From assembly GCF_051912845.1 (NCBI RefSeq), contig NZ_JBNCBU010000001.1, positions 434,001 to 498,000 of the forward strand: DNA of 64,000 bases, read 5' to 3'. The notes beneath the pieces were generated by a model that saw nothing but the letters and a program-made list of their open reading frames with translations, made no database searches and was not told the DNA's origin. A program made the translations under genes and the position numbers. Each line of letters begins with the position of its first letter. Position 1 is the stretch's first letter. This DNA is from Tsuneonella sediminis (GTDB taxonomy: Bacteria > Pseudomonadota > Alphaproteobacteria > Sphingomonadales > Sphingomonadaceae). Of the stretch, positions 19,565 to 28,719 are shown piece by piece.

Positions 19565-20854
19565 TCAGCGGCGGCGCTTCACGAGCGTAACCTGGTGTAC
19601 GTCGATACCGCCACCCCGAAAACCGCCCTCGCAGTACATCAGGTAATATCGCCATAGCCGGACGAACCGGTCGTCGAAGCCGGCGGGCAGCCGCCCTTCG
19701 TATACGGCGCGGTCGAAATTCTCCCGCCACAGCCGCAACGTGCGCGCGTAATGGTCGCCGAATGCGGTCTCGTCAGTCCACTTGAGCCCGCGCTCCTCGG
19801 CCAGTCGGCGGAACTCGCTGGTCTTGATCAGCAAGCCACCGGGAAAGACGTAGGCCTGGATGAAGTCCGCGCTTGCGGCATAGGCTTCGAACAGCGAGTC
19901 CTTCATCGAGATGTACTGGATCGCAGCGCGTCCGCCAGGCTTCAGGTTGCGCGCGATGCAATCCATGAAATCCGGCCAGTATTCGCGCCCCAGCGCCTCG
20001 ACCATCTCGACGCTGACGATAGCATCGTATTGGCCGCGGGTATCCCGGTAGTCCTGCCGCAGAAACCGGGGATTGGTAGGATCGGTGCTCTTCGCGCGGC
20101 AGTAGGCGAGTTGCTCTTCCGACAGGCTGATCGCATCGACCCGCGCCCTGCCGCCCTGCGCCGCGGCGTGTGCCAGCAGGCCCCACCCGCAGCCGATCTC
20201 GAGGATCGAATGCGCTTCGTGCGCCCTGACGCGGTTGAGCATCGCGGTCGCCTTGGCGAGTTGCGCATAGTCGAGGATGTCGAGCTGCTGCTGCGAGCGG
20301 CCGGGGCTGCCCTCGTCCTCGAAAATCGCGCTCGAGTAACACATCGACTGGCCGAGCCACGCGGCGTAGAAATCGTTGCCGAGATCGTAGTGGGCATGGA
20401 TGTTGCGAGCGGCGCCGGCAGGCGTGTTGCGGTTCAGCCAGTGCGCAAACCGCGCCGCCCAGCGAAACGGTCCGCGGGCCCTTCCGGTATCGCCGAGAGC
20501 ATCGCCGTTCGCCATGAACAGGGCGAAGACCGGGACTGGATCCGGACTGTCCCATTCCCCCGCTTCCCAGGCCTGGTACCAGCCGATCGAGCCGTTCGTG
20601 GCAAGGCGGACAAGCGCCCGCCAGTCGCGGACGTCGACCTCGGCCTCGAACCCGGGGTTGCGCCCCCCAAGCAACCGCGTGGTTCCATCGGGAAGCCGCC
20701 CCAGAATCGAACCGGTTTCCAGTCCCGCGTCGATCCGGTCGAGCACCTTGTGAAAACCGGGAGCGATCAGTCGCGCCAGCCAGCCCGGCCTCCGGGCAAA
20801 GCGCTCGCCCGCCGAAAATAGGGTGCCTCCCCTGCCTAACCCTTCAGCCCGCAT
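19565..20854 (-). CDS. Cyclopropane-fatty-acyl-phospholipid synthase family methyltransferase
   Basis: A 429-residue SAM-dependent enzyme that adds a methylene bridge to unsaturated acyl chains of membrane phospholipids. The N-terminal third is the lipid-binding part. The domain motif IHAHYDLGNDFYAAWL is followed by MCYSSAIF, the SAM-binding EIGCGWG and the VEMVEALGREYWPDFM block, all characteristic of the CFA synthase family. ATG at 20854 is the start; an upstream extension lacks homology. Members of this family also include mycolate-type methyltransferases, so the exact lipid product is inferred. It precedes a photolyase gene on the same strand by 37 bases. Confidence 0.88.
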   Translation of the reverse strand: MRAEGLGRGGTLFSAGERFARRPGWLARLIAPGFHKVLDRIDAGLETGSILGRLPDGTTRLLGGRNPGFEAEVDVRDWRALVRLATNGSIGWYQAWEAGEWDSPDPVPVFALFMANGDALGDTGRARGPFRWAARFAHWLNRNTPAGAARNIHAHYDLGNDFYAAWLGQSMCYSSAIFEDEGSPGRSQQQLDILDYAQLAKATAMLNRVRAHEAHSILEIGCGWGLLAHAAAQGGRARVDAISLSEEQLAYCRAKSTDPTNPRFLRQDYRDTRGQYDAIVSVEMVEALGREYWPDFMDCIARNLKPGGRAAIQYISMKDSLFEAYAASADFIQAYVFPGGLLIKTSEFRRLAEERGLKWTDETAFGDHYARTLRLWRENFDRAVYEGRLPAGFDDRFVRLWRYYLMYCEGGFRGGGIDVHQVTLVKRRR

Positions 20855-20891
20855 GCCCGCGCTATGAACCTGCAAACCGCGCGAAATCAAG

Positions 20892-22280
20892 CTAGTCCTT
20901 GGCGTGTCGCCAGGCCTCGAGCGCGCGCTCGCGCGCTTCCCTGTGCCCGATGATCTTCGCGGGATAGTCGCCCCTCTCCCCGTCCGGCGGATCATGGATC
21001 GACGCGTCATCCAGGTGGGCAAGCTCGGGAACGTAAGTGCGGATGTAGCCGGCGGCATCGAACTTTTCGCTCTGGGTCAGCGGCGCCATGATCCGGGAAA
21101 ACATGTTGCTGTCGACCCCGGTGCCGGAAATCCACTGCCAATTGACGCCGTTATTGGCGTAGTCGGCATCGACTAGACAGTCCCAGAACCAGCGTTCGCC
21201 CGCGCGCCAGTCGATGAGCAGGTGCTTCACGAGAAAGCTGGCGGTGATCATCCGCACGCGGTTGTGCATCCAGCCGATCTGCCGGAGCTGGCGCATACCG
21301 GCGTCCACGATCGGGTAACCTGTCATCCCTTTCTGCCAACAGGCAAGGTCGTCCGCAATCTGGGGGTCGGCGTCCGGATTGCGCCACAGCGTGCGCTCGT
21401 CATAGTCGCGATAGCTCTCCTTCGGGTAAGCGGGAAACTGCGCGATGACATTCTGCGCATAATCGCGCCAGATCAGCTCCTTCGCGAATGTCGCCCAGCC
21501 CCGCCCGCGCCGACCGTGCAGGCGATGCCAGACCTGTGCCGGGCTGATTTCGCCCCAGTGGAGGTGCGGGGAAAGGCGCGACGACCCGTCGACGGAGGGC
21601 AGGTTCCGGCTCTCGTCATAATCGGCGACCATGTCCGACCATTCGTCCAGCCGGTCGTGGGCGGCCGCTTCGCCTACATTCCAGAAGTCCGCAATTCCCC
21701 CTGACCAGTCTGGGCCGCGAGGAAGCAGGGCCCAGTCTTCCAGCGGATCGCTCGCCGGCCATTCGTCCGGCAGGTGGATCGTTCCAGGTGGCGGCAGCGG
21801 ATCGCGCGGCGGCATCATGTCCAGCGCGGCCTTCGAAAACGGCGTGTATATCTTGTAGCATCCACCCGAGCCGGTGGTCACGGCGCCCGGTGGAAGCAGG
21901 TAATTGCCGTCGTGGAGGACAAGGTCGACCTTGGACGCGAGGGTCTGTTCGGCGGAAAGCCACCAGGGTTCGTAGTGCCGGATCGCGTGCACGCAGGTTG
22001 CCCCGCTCTCTTTCGCGATTTTCGCCACCTCGGTCGCCGCATCGCCGGCACGCAGCACGATCCGCGATCCATGTCGGCCGAGATCGCGCGAAAGACTGTC
22101 GAGCGAATGATGGAGCCACCAGCGCCCTGCTCCGCCGATGGCATGTTGCCCCGGCGCTTCATCGTCGATAACGTACACGGGGATGACCGGTCCAGCCTGC
22201 GCAGCGGCATGGAAGGCGGGCTGGTCCGCGAGTCGCAGGTCGCGTCGGAGCCAAACGATCTGCGGGGACGACATCGTCAC
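20892..22280 (-). CDS. phrB: Deoxyribodipyrimidine photolyase
   Basis: Repairs cyclobutane pyrimidine dimers with blue light. The protein has 462 residues. The N-terminal alpha/beta antenna domain begins WLRRDLRLADQPAF. The C-terminal helical domain holds the FAD site, with LSPHLHWGEISPAQVW, GYPIVDAGMRQL, RMITASFLVKHLLIDWR and the NNGVNWQWISGTG block. These fit a class I CPD photolyase rather than a plant-type cryptochrome. GTG at 22280 has a GGGAAG site seven bases upstream; an ATG two codons later is the alternative. Divergent from the PAP2 gene with 35 bases between. Confidence 0.93.
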   Translation of the reverse strand: MTMSSPQIVWLRRDLRLADQPAFHAAAQAGPVIPVYVIDDEAPGQHAIGGAGRWWLHHSLDSLSRDLGRHGSRIVLRAGDAATEVAKIAKESGATCVHAIRHYEPWWLSAEQTLASKVDLVLHDGNYLLPPGAVTTGSGGCYKIYTPFSKAALDMMPPRDPLPPPGTIHLPDEWPASDPLEDWALLPRGPDWSGGIADFWNVGEAAAHDRLDEWSDMVADYDESRNLPSVDGSSRLSPHLHWGEISPAQVWHRLHGRRGRGWATFAKELIWRDYAQNVIAQFPAYPKESYRDYDERTLWRNPDADPQIADDLACWQKGMTGYPIVDAGMRQLRQIGWMHNRVRMITASFLVKHLLIDWRAGERWFWDCLVDADYANNGVNWQWISGTGVDSNMFSRIMAPLTQSEKFDAAGYIRTYVPELAHLDDASIHDPPDGERGDYPAKIIGHREARERALEAWRHAKD

Positions 22281-22315
22281 CGGAACACTTCCCGCGGCGT
22301 GCTTGTTCCCCAGCC

Positions 22316-23110
22316 ATGACCAACCACGATCGCGTGACTCCCGAAGAACCCCCGATCCCCGCGGAAATCGTACGCCTTCCTGCCCGCGGCTTCACCGTCA
22401 GCCGCCGCAAGGCGCTGGCCGCCGCAGTGCTCCTGTGGGCCGGGTATTTCGTCATGGTCTGGGCGGTCACGACAGGGCGGACCGGCAGCTTCGACGAGTG
22501 GGGCCTGCTGTTCTATCGCACCGGCGACCAGCTCGTCCCCCGTGGCCCGGAACTTCTCCATGAAGCGGTGCGGGACGTGACGGGCCTCGGCGGCGTATTC
22601 TTGCGCAACGTGTTCGCGGTTGCGGCGGTTGTCGCATTGCTGTTCCTCAGGCTGCGGCGCGAGGCCGTGCTGTTTGCGGCGACGGTCGTCACTGGCTGGC
22701 TGGTCAACACCGGGATGAAGGCGCTCGTCGGCCGGCCCCGGCCGGAGATCGTGCCCCATCTGACCGAAGCTGGCGGCGCCAGCTTTCCAAGCGGGCACAG
22801 CTTCAATTCCGCGGTAGTCTACATCGCGATGGCACTCGCCTTTGCATCGATGAGCGCCCGTCACTCGGTCCGATACACGATCGTCGGCAGCGCCATGGCG
22901 CTCTCGGCAATGGTAGCGTGGAGCCGGGTGCTCCTCGGGGTCCATTTCCCCAGCGACGTGACCGCCGGCTGGTTCGGCGGCGCCGGATGGGCGTTCCTCG
23001 CCGCCGCGCTGCTCTACAGGCCCGCCCGCGCCGCTGCGGACAGCACGGCGAGCGAGCTGCCGGATCCGGTCAAAGCGGCTCACAGCGCACGTCCGGCAAC
23101 GCGACAGTGA
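22316..23110 (+). CDS. PAP2 family phosphatase
   Basis: A 264-residue membrane phosphatase with about six helices. The three active-site motifs are present: KALVGRPRP, PSGHS with the catalytic histidine, and SRVLLGVHFPSDV with the second histidine. Family members hydrolyse phosphatidic acid or undecaprenyl pyrophosphate at the outer face of the inner membrane. The N-terminal 35 residues are cytoplasmic. Its last 41 bases overlap the end of the convergent DUF457 gene. Function as an undecaprenyl-diphosphatase is plausible but not shown. Confidence 0.88.
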   Translation: MTNHDRVTPEEPPIPAEIVRLPARGFTVSRRKALAAAVLLWAGYFVMVWAVTTGRTGSFDEWGLLFYRTGDQLVPRGPELLHEAVRDVTGLGGVFLRNVFAVAAVVALLFLRLRREAVLFAATVVTGWLVNTGMKALVGRPRPEIVPHLTEAGGASFPSGHSFNSAVVYIAMALAFASMSARHSVRYTIVGSAMALSAMVAWSRVLLGVHFPSDVTAGWFGGAGWAFLAAALLYRPARAAADSTASELPDPVKAAHSARPATRQ

Positions 23111-23990
23111 ACCGGTCCCGCGCGCGTGGATCGAAATAGCGCGCGTCGCGGATTAGGACCGACCCGTCCGGCGCGCGTTCGGCGAAGGGGGCGCGCGACC
23201 AGAAGAGAAAGGCATCGAGGGCAGGTCTCGACTGGCGCAGGCGGGCCATCTCAGGCCAGCTACAACGCTTGGCGTTTTCGATGAGGGGCACCCAATCCTG
23301 CGCTGAACTGTCCCAGTATCGCCAGTCGTTCGCAGTCCCCGCGAGGTCTTCGCGCGCCAGCGATGCCACCGGCAAGGGACTGCTGATGTGGATCAGCCCC
23401 AGGGGAGATTCGGGACCGAATTGAGACCGCACTCCGTTTAGTCCGACATAAGCCAGCGCCACCGCAATGGCGATCCGCGCCGGGCGCCGCCATTCTCTGC
23501 CGCGCTTCTCACGCCGAAGCGAGAACCATGTCGCCGTCCCCAACAGCGCCCAAAGCCAGACGTCGATGATGAACAGCGTGTCGCCATAGAACCAGCGGCT
23601 CGAGAATGGCTCGAGCAGGCGGATGCCATAGACGTTGAGCCAGTCGAGCGCCGGATGGGTCAGGGTGGCGAGGAACGACAGCCCGTAGAGCCATCCGAAG
23701 TGGACCGGCAGCCACCCTCGGGGCCGCTTGCCCCGCCCATCCTGCCAGCGATCCCACAACCACAATCCCGCTGCCAGCACCAACGGCAGCAGAACCCACG
23801 CGATCGGGCCGTGGGTCACACCGCGGCGGATCGCGAGGTGCTCGACCCCGTCGACCCAGAAGAGGCAGGCGGCGTCGATATCGGGCAGGTTCGCGCCGAG
23901 GATCAGCGCGGGCATCGCCAGGCCGGTCTTTCGCTTCAATCCCGCCTGCCCGATGAGCACGCCGACGAGGCTGTGCGTCAGGTTGTCCAT
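23070..23990 (-). CDS. DUF457 family membrane metal-dependent hydrolase
   Basis: A 306-residue membrane protein similar to the YdjM/YbcI group. The start MDNLTHSLVGVLIGQAG contains the NxTH motif; further histidines and aspartates fall in LGANLPDID (near 33-41), VTHGPI (near 58-63) and LTHPALDWLNVYG (near 108-120), which would form the metal site within four or five membrane helices. The C-terminal 120 residues are hydrophilic. The gene ends 41 bases inside the PAP2 gene on the other strand, an unusually long convergent overlap. Substrate unknown. Confidence 0.8.
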   Translation of the reverse strand: MDNLTHSLVGVLIGQAGLKRKTGLAMPALILGANLPDIDAACLFWVDGVEHLAIRRGVTHGPIAWVLLPLVLAAGLWLWDRWQDGRGKRPRGWLPVHFGWLYGLSFLATLTHPALDWLNVYGIRLLEPFSSRWFYGDTLFIIDVWLWALLGTATWFSLRREKRGREWRRPARIAIAVALAYVGLNGVRSQFGPESPLGLIHISSPLPVASLAREDLAGTANDWRYWDSSAQDWVPLIENAKRCSWPEMARLRQSRPALDAFLFWSRAPFAERAPDGSVLIRDARYFDPRARDRFTVALPDVRCEPL

Positions 23991-24088
23991 CAGTCGCGGC
24001 TCACGCCTGCCATGCCCTGCATGTCACACGTGCCAACCTGAACAGGCAGAAAGTTCGGTGCTGCGAGATAGAGATCCGCGGCGGCCGG

Positions 24089-25171
24089 TCAGCGCGGATC
24101 CTCGGCGCCCGGTTCGCCTTGCCCCGGGGGCCGGGTACTGACCGGGTCTGGCGCATTGTCGCCCACCGTCCACGACTGGCCCTTGGCGAGCAGCTTCGCG
24201 AGATCGGCGTCCTTGCCAGCCGAAGCGCGAGCCTTTTCTTCCATCACCGCGGCCTCGAACGTGGGTCGCGGATCGTCGTAGAGAACTCCGAGCGCCATCG
24301 GAAACGGTCCGAACGGCATCTCGACCAGCATGTGCGCGATCGAGCGGTTCTTCGTGTCGTGGACGATGACGCCCGCGGCTTCCCAATCGCCATCCAACAC
24401 ATCGACGACCTTCAGCCGCAACGCGTCGCGGTCGAGCGCGATGCCCTGCGTGCCGCCGGCGAACAGCATCGGCTCTCCGTGCTCGAGCCACAGCTGGCGA
24501 TCCTCCGCGCCCTTGGGGGCGGCGAACGCGTCGAACACATCCTTGTTGTAGACGATGCAGTTCTGGAAGATCTCGATGAAGGCAGCGCCCTGATGCGCGT
24601 GCGCGGCCTTGAGAACTTCGGGAAGCTTCTTCGAGACGTCGAACCCCCTGCCCACGAAGCGGGCGCCGGAACCCAGCGCGAATGCCGCCGGCCGCGCGGG
24701 GTGGTCGATGGAACCGTACGGGGTGGAGGGGCTGTTGGTGCCTTCCCGGCTGGTGGGCGAATACTGACCCTTGGTCAGCCCGTAGATCTCGTTGTTGAAC
24801 AGCATGATCTGCATGTTCACGTTGCGACGAAGCACGTGCATCAAATGATTACCACCGATCGACAGGCCGTCGCCGTCGCCGGTCACCAGCCATACGTCGA
24901 GATCCGGATTGGCCAGCTTCACGCCCGTTGCAACCGCCGGCGCGCGGCCGTGGATCGTGTGGAAGCCGTAGCTTTCGATGTAGTAGGGAAACCGGCTCGA
25001 ACAGCCAATGCCGCTGATGAACACCGTCTTCGCGGGGTCCGCTCCCAGCTGCGGCAACGTGCGCTGCACCGCCTTGAGGATCGCGTAGTCGCCGCAACCG
25101 GGGCACCAGCGAACCTCCTGGTCGGTTTCCCAGTCCTTCAGCGTGGTTTCGATCGGGGTCATGTCGTTCAT
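24089..25171 (-). CDS. korB: 2-oxoacid:ferredoxin oxidoreductase subunit beta
   Basis: The thiamine-diphosphate-binding half of KorAB, which decarboxylates 2-oxoglutarate (or a similar 2-oxoacid) to the acyl-CoA and reduces ferredoxin. In 360 residues, the RWCPGCGDY start, the FISGIGCSSRFPYY block, and the TPP-binding GDGDGLSIGGNH are all present. The N-terminal cysteines in CPGCG and GCSS are part of a short motif seen in KorB proteins that bind a 4Fe-4S cluster. It overlaps korA by four bases (ATGA). Loss of the ferredoxin-domain subunit is normal for the two-subunit form. Substrate preference for 2-oxoglutarate is inferred from family. Confidence 0.9.
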   Translation of the reverse strand: MNDMTPIETTLKDWETDQEVRWCPGCGDYAILKAVQRTLPQLGADPAKTVFISGIGCSSRFPYYIESYGFHTIHGRAPAVATGVKLANPDLDVWLVTGDGDGLSIGGNHLMHVLRRNVNMQIMLFNNEIYGLTKGQYSPTSREGTNSPSTPYGSIDHPARPAAFALGSGARFVGRGFDVSKKLPEVLKAAHAHQGAAFIEIFQNCIVYNKDVFDAFAAPKGAEDRQLWLEHGEPMLFAGGTQGIALDRDALRLKVVDVLDGDWEAAGVIVHDTKNRSIAHMLVEMPFGPFPMALGVLYDDPRPTFEAAVMEEKARASAGKDADLAKLLAKGQSWTVGDNAPDPVSTRPPGQGEPGAEDPR

Positions 25172-27111
25172 GGGTTCACCGCCTTCACGCTCGGCAACTG
25201 CTGTTCGTTGGGCTCGATCTCGCCGCCTTCGTTACCTTCGATGCCGTCGAAATACTTCGCAATCGCGGCCTCGAGCTCGGCGATCTGGAACGGCTGCCCG
25301 CTGGTTTTGGTGAGCGGCCGCGCATCGACAAGGTACTGGTCGCGCAGAACGGTCTTGAACTGGCCGGTGTTCATCTCGGGCACGAGGACATGGTCGAATT
25401 CGCGCAGCAGGTCACCGAGATTGGCCGGCATCGGCCAGATGTGACGCACGTGGACATGGCTGACATCCATCCCGCGCGCACGGCTGCGCCTTACCGCCTG
25501 GTGTATCGGCCCGAAGGTGCTGCCCCAGCCCACCACCGCGAGCCTGCCCGAACTCTCGCCCAGGCATACCTCCTGGTCGGGCACCACAATCCCGTCGATC
25601 TTGCCCTTGCGCGCGTCCGTCATCGCCTGGTGGTTGCCGGGCGAATAATCGATGTGGCCGGTGTCGATCGCCTTCTCGATCCCGCCGATGCGGTGCATCA
25701 GGCCAGGCGTTCCGGGCCTGATCCATGGCCTCGCACCTTTGGGGTCCCGTTTGTAGGGAAGAAGCTCGTCGCCGGCGTTCTTTTCCTCGAGAAAACGCAC
25801 GGGCGCGCGATCGAAGGTCGCCGGGTCCGGCACCTTCCAGGGTTCGGCGGCGTTGGCGATGTAACCGTCGGTGAGCAGCATCACCGGGGTCATGTACTGA
25901 GCCGCGATCCTGCAAGCCTCGATCGCGCATTCGAACACGTCGCCCGGGCTGCGCGCCGCGATTACCGGCATCGGTGCATCGCCGTTCCGGCCATAGACTG
26001 CTTGATAAAGGTCGCTCTGCTCGGTCTTGGTCGGCAGTCCGGTCGAGGGACCACCGCGCTGGGAGTTGACGATCACCAGCGGCAACTCGGTCATGATCGC
26101 GAGGCCCATCGCCTCGCCCTTGAGCGCGATTCCCGGCCCCGAAGACGAGGTCACGCCCAGCTGTCCCGCGTAGCTTGCGCCGATAGCTGCGCAGATCGCC
26201 GCGATCTCGTCCTCGGCCTGGAAGGTCGTCACGCCGAACTCCTTCAGCCGCGCGAGGTGGTGGAGGATCGCCGAGGCCGGGGTGATCGGATAACCGCCGA
26301 AAAACAGCGGCAGCTCGAGCAGCTGCGCACCGGCGACAAGGCCGAGCGCGACCGCTTCGGCCCCGGTGATCGTGCGGTAGAGCCCCGGCTCGGTGGGAAC
26401 CGGCTCGAGGTGGAGCTGCTTGAGCGGTCCCGACAGTTCGGCCGTCTCGCCATAGGCGTGACCGGCGTCGAGCGCGGCGATGTTCGCTTCGGCCAGCTCG
26501 GGTGCCTTGGCAAACTTGGCTTTCAGCCAGGCGTGGATCGGTTCGCGCGGACGATCGAACATCCACATCGCAAGTCCGAGCGTCCACATGTTCTTGCAGC
26601 GCAGCGCGTCCTTGTTGCCCAGGCCGAACGGCTTGACCGCCTCGATCGTCTGCGCGCTGATGTCGAACGCCAGCACCTGCCATCTCGCGAGGCTGCCATC
26701 CTCGACCGGATTGGCGTCGTACTTCGCCTTGTCGAGATTGCGCCGCGAGAACTCGCCCGTGTCGATGATGAGCAGTCCGCCGGGTTTCACCGCGTCGAGG
26801 TTCGTCTTGAGCGCGGCGGGGTTCATTGCGACGAGCACGTCGGGCGCATCGCCCGCGGTGTTGATCTCGCGGCTGCCGAAGTTGATCTGGAACGCACTGA
26901 CCCCGAACAGCGTCCCCTGCGGAGCGCGGATCTCGGCAGGAAAATCGGGGAAGGTCGCGAGATCGTTGCCGGCAAGCGCGGTCGACAGCGTGAACTGGCC
27001 GCCGGTCAGTTGCATGCCATCGCCGGAATCGCCGGCAAAACGGACCACCACGGCTTCGGGATTGTCGGACGCTAGTGCAGTCTGTGTCGAATCGAGGGCT
27101 TGGATCGCCAT
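25168..27111 (-). CDS. korA: 2-oxoacid:ferredoxin oxidoreductase subunit alpha (gamma-alpha fusion)
   Basis: A 647-residue fusion of the gamma domain (residues 20-200, with FAGDSGDGMQLTGGQF and GTLFGVSAFQINFGS) and the alpha domain (GGYPITPAS through the C-terminus). LGVTSSSGPGIALKGEAMG and NSQRGGPSTGLPTKTEQSDL carry the conserved pyrimidine-binding and active-site residues. The ATG at 27111 has an AAGGA site six bases before it. A strong inverted repeat lies 40 bases upstream. Aerobic alphaproteobacteria use this pair as an oxygen-tolerant route from 2-oxoglutarate that yields reduced ferredoxin. Confidence 0.9.
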   Translation of the reverse strand: MAIQALDSTQTALASDNPEAVVVRFAGDSGDGMQLTGGQFTLSTALAGNDLATFPDFPAEIRAPQGTLFGVSAFQINFGSREINTAGDAPDVLVAMNPAALKTNLDAVKPGGLLIIDTGEFSRRNLDKAKYDANPVEDGSLARWQVLAFDISAQTIEAVKPFGLGNKDALRCKNMWTLGLAMWMFDRPREPIHAWLKAKFAKAPELAEANIAALDAGHAYGETAELSGPLKQLHLEPVPTEPGLYRTITGAEAVALGLVAGAQLLELPLFFGGYPITPASAILHHLARLKEFGVTTFQAEDEIAAICAAIGASYAGQLGVTSSSGPGIALKGEAMGLAIMTELPLVIVNSQRGGPSTGLPTKTEQSDLYQAVYGRNGDAPMPVIAARSPGDVFECAIEACRIAAQYMTPVMLLTDGYIANAAEPWKVPDPATFDRAPVRFLEEKNAGDELLPYKRDPKGARPWIRPGTPGLMHRIGGIEKAIDTGHIDYSPGNHQAMTDARKGKIDGIVVPDQEVCLGESSGRLAVVGWGSTFGPIHQAVRRSRARGMDVSHVHVRHIWPMPANLGDLLREFDHVLVPEMNTGQFKTVLRDQYLVDARPLTKTSGQPFQIAELEAAIAKYFDGIEGNEGGEIEPNEQQLPSVKAVNP

Positions 27112-27150
27112 CGGAATTCCTTGTCGTGCGTCTCCGCGACGCCTGTTCTC

Positions 27151-27179
27151 GGGTGGGCGCACCTAGGGAGCGCCCATCC
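27151..27179 (-). promoter_or_regulatory. Inverted repeat in the korA leader
   Basis: TGGGCGC at 27154-27160 and GCGCCCA at 27170-27176 are exact complements separated by nine bases; pairing continues to 27151-27179 with one G-T pair. It sits between divergent korA and the esterase gene, 40 bases from the korA ATG, and would form a stable hairpin in the korA 5' leader or act as a regulator's binding site. No T-run, so not a simple terminator. Confidence 0.45.
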
Positions 27180-27283
27180 CCTCCACAACCAAGTTTTTCT
27201 CCCCGTGCGAGAAATTGTCGAGTGGAAAAGCAACATGGCGCCGGTTAATCACCCCTTTCAGTACCACAGGCGGGGCAATCGCA

Positions 27284-28237
27284 TTGGCAGATACCGAACC
27301 TTACGTGCGCGGCGACGTTCGCCAGTTGCTGGACATGCTCGCCGCGAACCCCGCCCCTCCGCTCGACGAGTTGACGCCTGACGAAGCCCGGGCCGCTTAC
27401 CTCGCAATCGGCATGCTCACCGAGGCGCCGCCACGCGAGCTTGCAGTGATCCGCGACCTCGCCTGCCCCGGTCCTGCCGGCGACATCCCCTTGCGGCTTT
27501 ACGATCGGCGCGACAATCGCGAGGCCGGTCCCGCGGTCATGTTCTTCCACGGCGGCGGCTTCGTGATCGGGGATCTGGATACCCATCATGCTTTCTGCAC
27601 CGAGCTTGCCCACGGGCTAGACCTGCCGGTGGTCGCGGTCCACTACCGCCGGGCTCCCGAAGCACCGTATCCGGCGGCGCCGGAGGACTGCGAAGCGGCC
27701 GCCCGGTGGGTCGCCGCCAGCCCCGCAGCGCTCCGCAGGCAGATCACTGGACTGGTTACCTGCGGCGACAGCGCGGGCGGTAACCTGGCGATCGTGGTCG
27801 CCCAGGTCCTCGTCAGCGAACCTGCCACTGTCCCGGTGATCGTCCAGGCCCCGATATATCCCGATGCAGGCCCGCCGCGGGGCACGCCGAGCCACAGAGC
27901 GTTCGGCGAGGGATTTTTCCTGACTGCCCGCTCGATCGACTATTTCGATGCCTGCTATGCCGGCGATCTCGAAAGCGACCGGCGCTATCCCTCGCTGCAC
28001 TCGGACCGTGCTGCGATGCCACCAACAGTGCTGACCACCGCAAGTCTCGATCCGATCCGCGACGCGGGCCGCGAATACGCGGCAGACCTTGTCCGTCACG
28101 GGGTCGAGGTGACCTATCTCGAGGCGCGCGGTAACGTCCATGGATACATCAACATGCGAAAGGCGGTTCCCAGCTCACAGGCAGACGTCGACGCGCTGAT
28201 CGGAGCGATCAAGGCCGCGGTGGAGCGCCATTCGTGA
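27284..28237 (+). CDS. Alpha/beta hydrolase (HSL-type esterase)
   Basis: A 317-residue hydrolase of the hormone-sensitive-lipase (bacterial family IV esterase) group. The oxyanion motif HGGGFVIGDL (near 86-95), the nucleophile GDSAGGN (near 160), the acid in SLDPIRDAG and the catalytic His in VHGYINM are all in order. TTG at 27284 is the start preferred because its N-terminus (ADTEPYVRGDVRQLLDML) matches the typical short N-terminal cap; another TTG 23 codons upstream (27215) would add a non-conserved segment. The stop overlaps the rppH start by four bases (GTGA). Confidence 0.85.
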   Translation: MADTEPYVRGDVRQLLDMLAANPAPPLDELTPDEARAAYLAIGMLTEAPPRELAVIRDLACPGPAGDIPLRLYDRRDNREAGPAVMFFHGGGFVIGDLDTHHAFCTELAHGLDLPVVAVHYRRAPEAPYPAAPEDCEAAARWVAASPAALRRQITGLVTCGDSAGGNLAIVVAQVLVSEPATVPVIVQAPIYPDAGPPRGTPSHRAFGEGFFLTARSIDYFDACYAGDLESDRRYPSLHSDRAAMPPTVLTTASLDPIRDAGREYAADLVRHGVEVTYLEARGNVHGYINMRKAVPSSQADVDALIGAIKAAVERHS

Positions 28238-28707
28238 CCGAGCTGGGTTACCGTCCATGCGTTGGCGTGATGCTCGTCAACGCCGAAGGTCTCGTCTTTG
28301 TCGGCAAGCGGATCGACAACAAGGAGGGCGACTGGTGGCAGATGCCCCAGGGGGGCGTCGATCCGGGCGAGGACCTCGACACGGCCGTTTACCGGGAGCT
28401 GGCCGAAGAGACCGGCATTGCCCGCGAGCACGTGTCGCTGATCGGGCGGCTCGACGAGGCGCTGCGCTACGACCTGCCCGAAGAGCTTGTGGGCAGACTA
28501 TGGGGCGGGCGCTTCCGGGGGCAGGAGCAGACTTGGTACCTCGCCCGCTTTTCGGGGAGCGACGAACACATCAATCTCGAATCGCACGATCCGCCCGAAT
28601 TCTGCGAATATCGCTGGGTCGAGCCGGACGAACTCCCGTATCTGATCGTCCCTTTCAAGAAACGGGTATATCGGACGGTAGTCGAACAGTTCCGCGTTCT
28701 GATCTGA
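28234..28707 (+). CDS. rppH: RNA pyrophosphohydrolase
   Basis: A 157-residue Nudix hydrolase that trims the 5' triphosphate of mRNA to trigger decay. The Nudix box runs from Gly40 to Ile62, with GGVDPGED and RELAEETGI carrying the metal-binding glutamates. WWQMPQGG before it and VWEPDELPYLIVPFKK-like C-terminal residues match RppH rather than a nucleotide-triphosphate Nudix. It starts with GTG overlapping the esterase stop. RppH and a preceding esterase share the operon, a chance association in function. Length matches the short alphaproteobacterial RppH. Confidence 0.9.
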   Translation: MTELGYRPCVGVMLVNAEGLVFVGKRIDNKEGDWWQMPQGGVDPGEDLDTAVYRELAEETGIAREHVSLIGRLDEALRYDLPEELVGRLWGGRFRGQEQTWYLARFSGSDEHINLESHDPPEFCEYRWVEPDELPYLIVPFKKRVYRTVVEQFRVLI

Positions 28708-28719
28708 CCGGACGGCTCT

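Noticed and set aside
25390..27075. Long plus-strand open frame inside korA
   Set aside because: Antisense shadow of korA; no domain or motif is seen in its translation.
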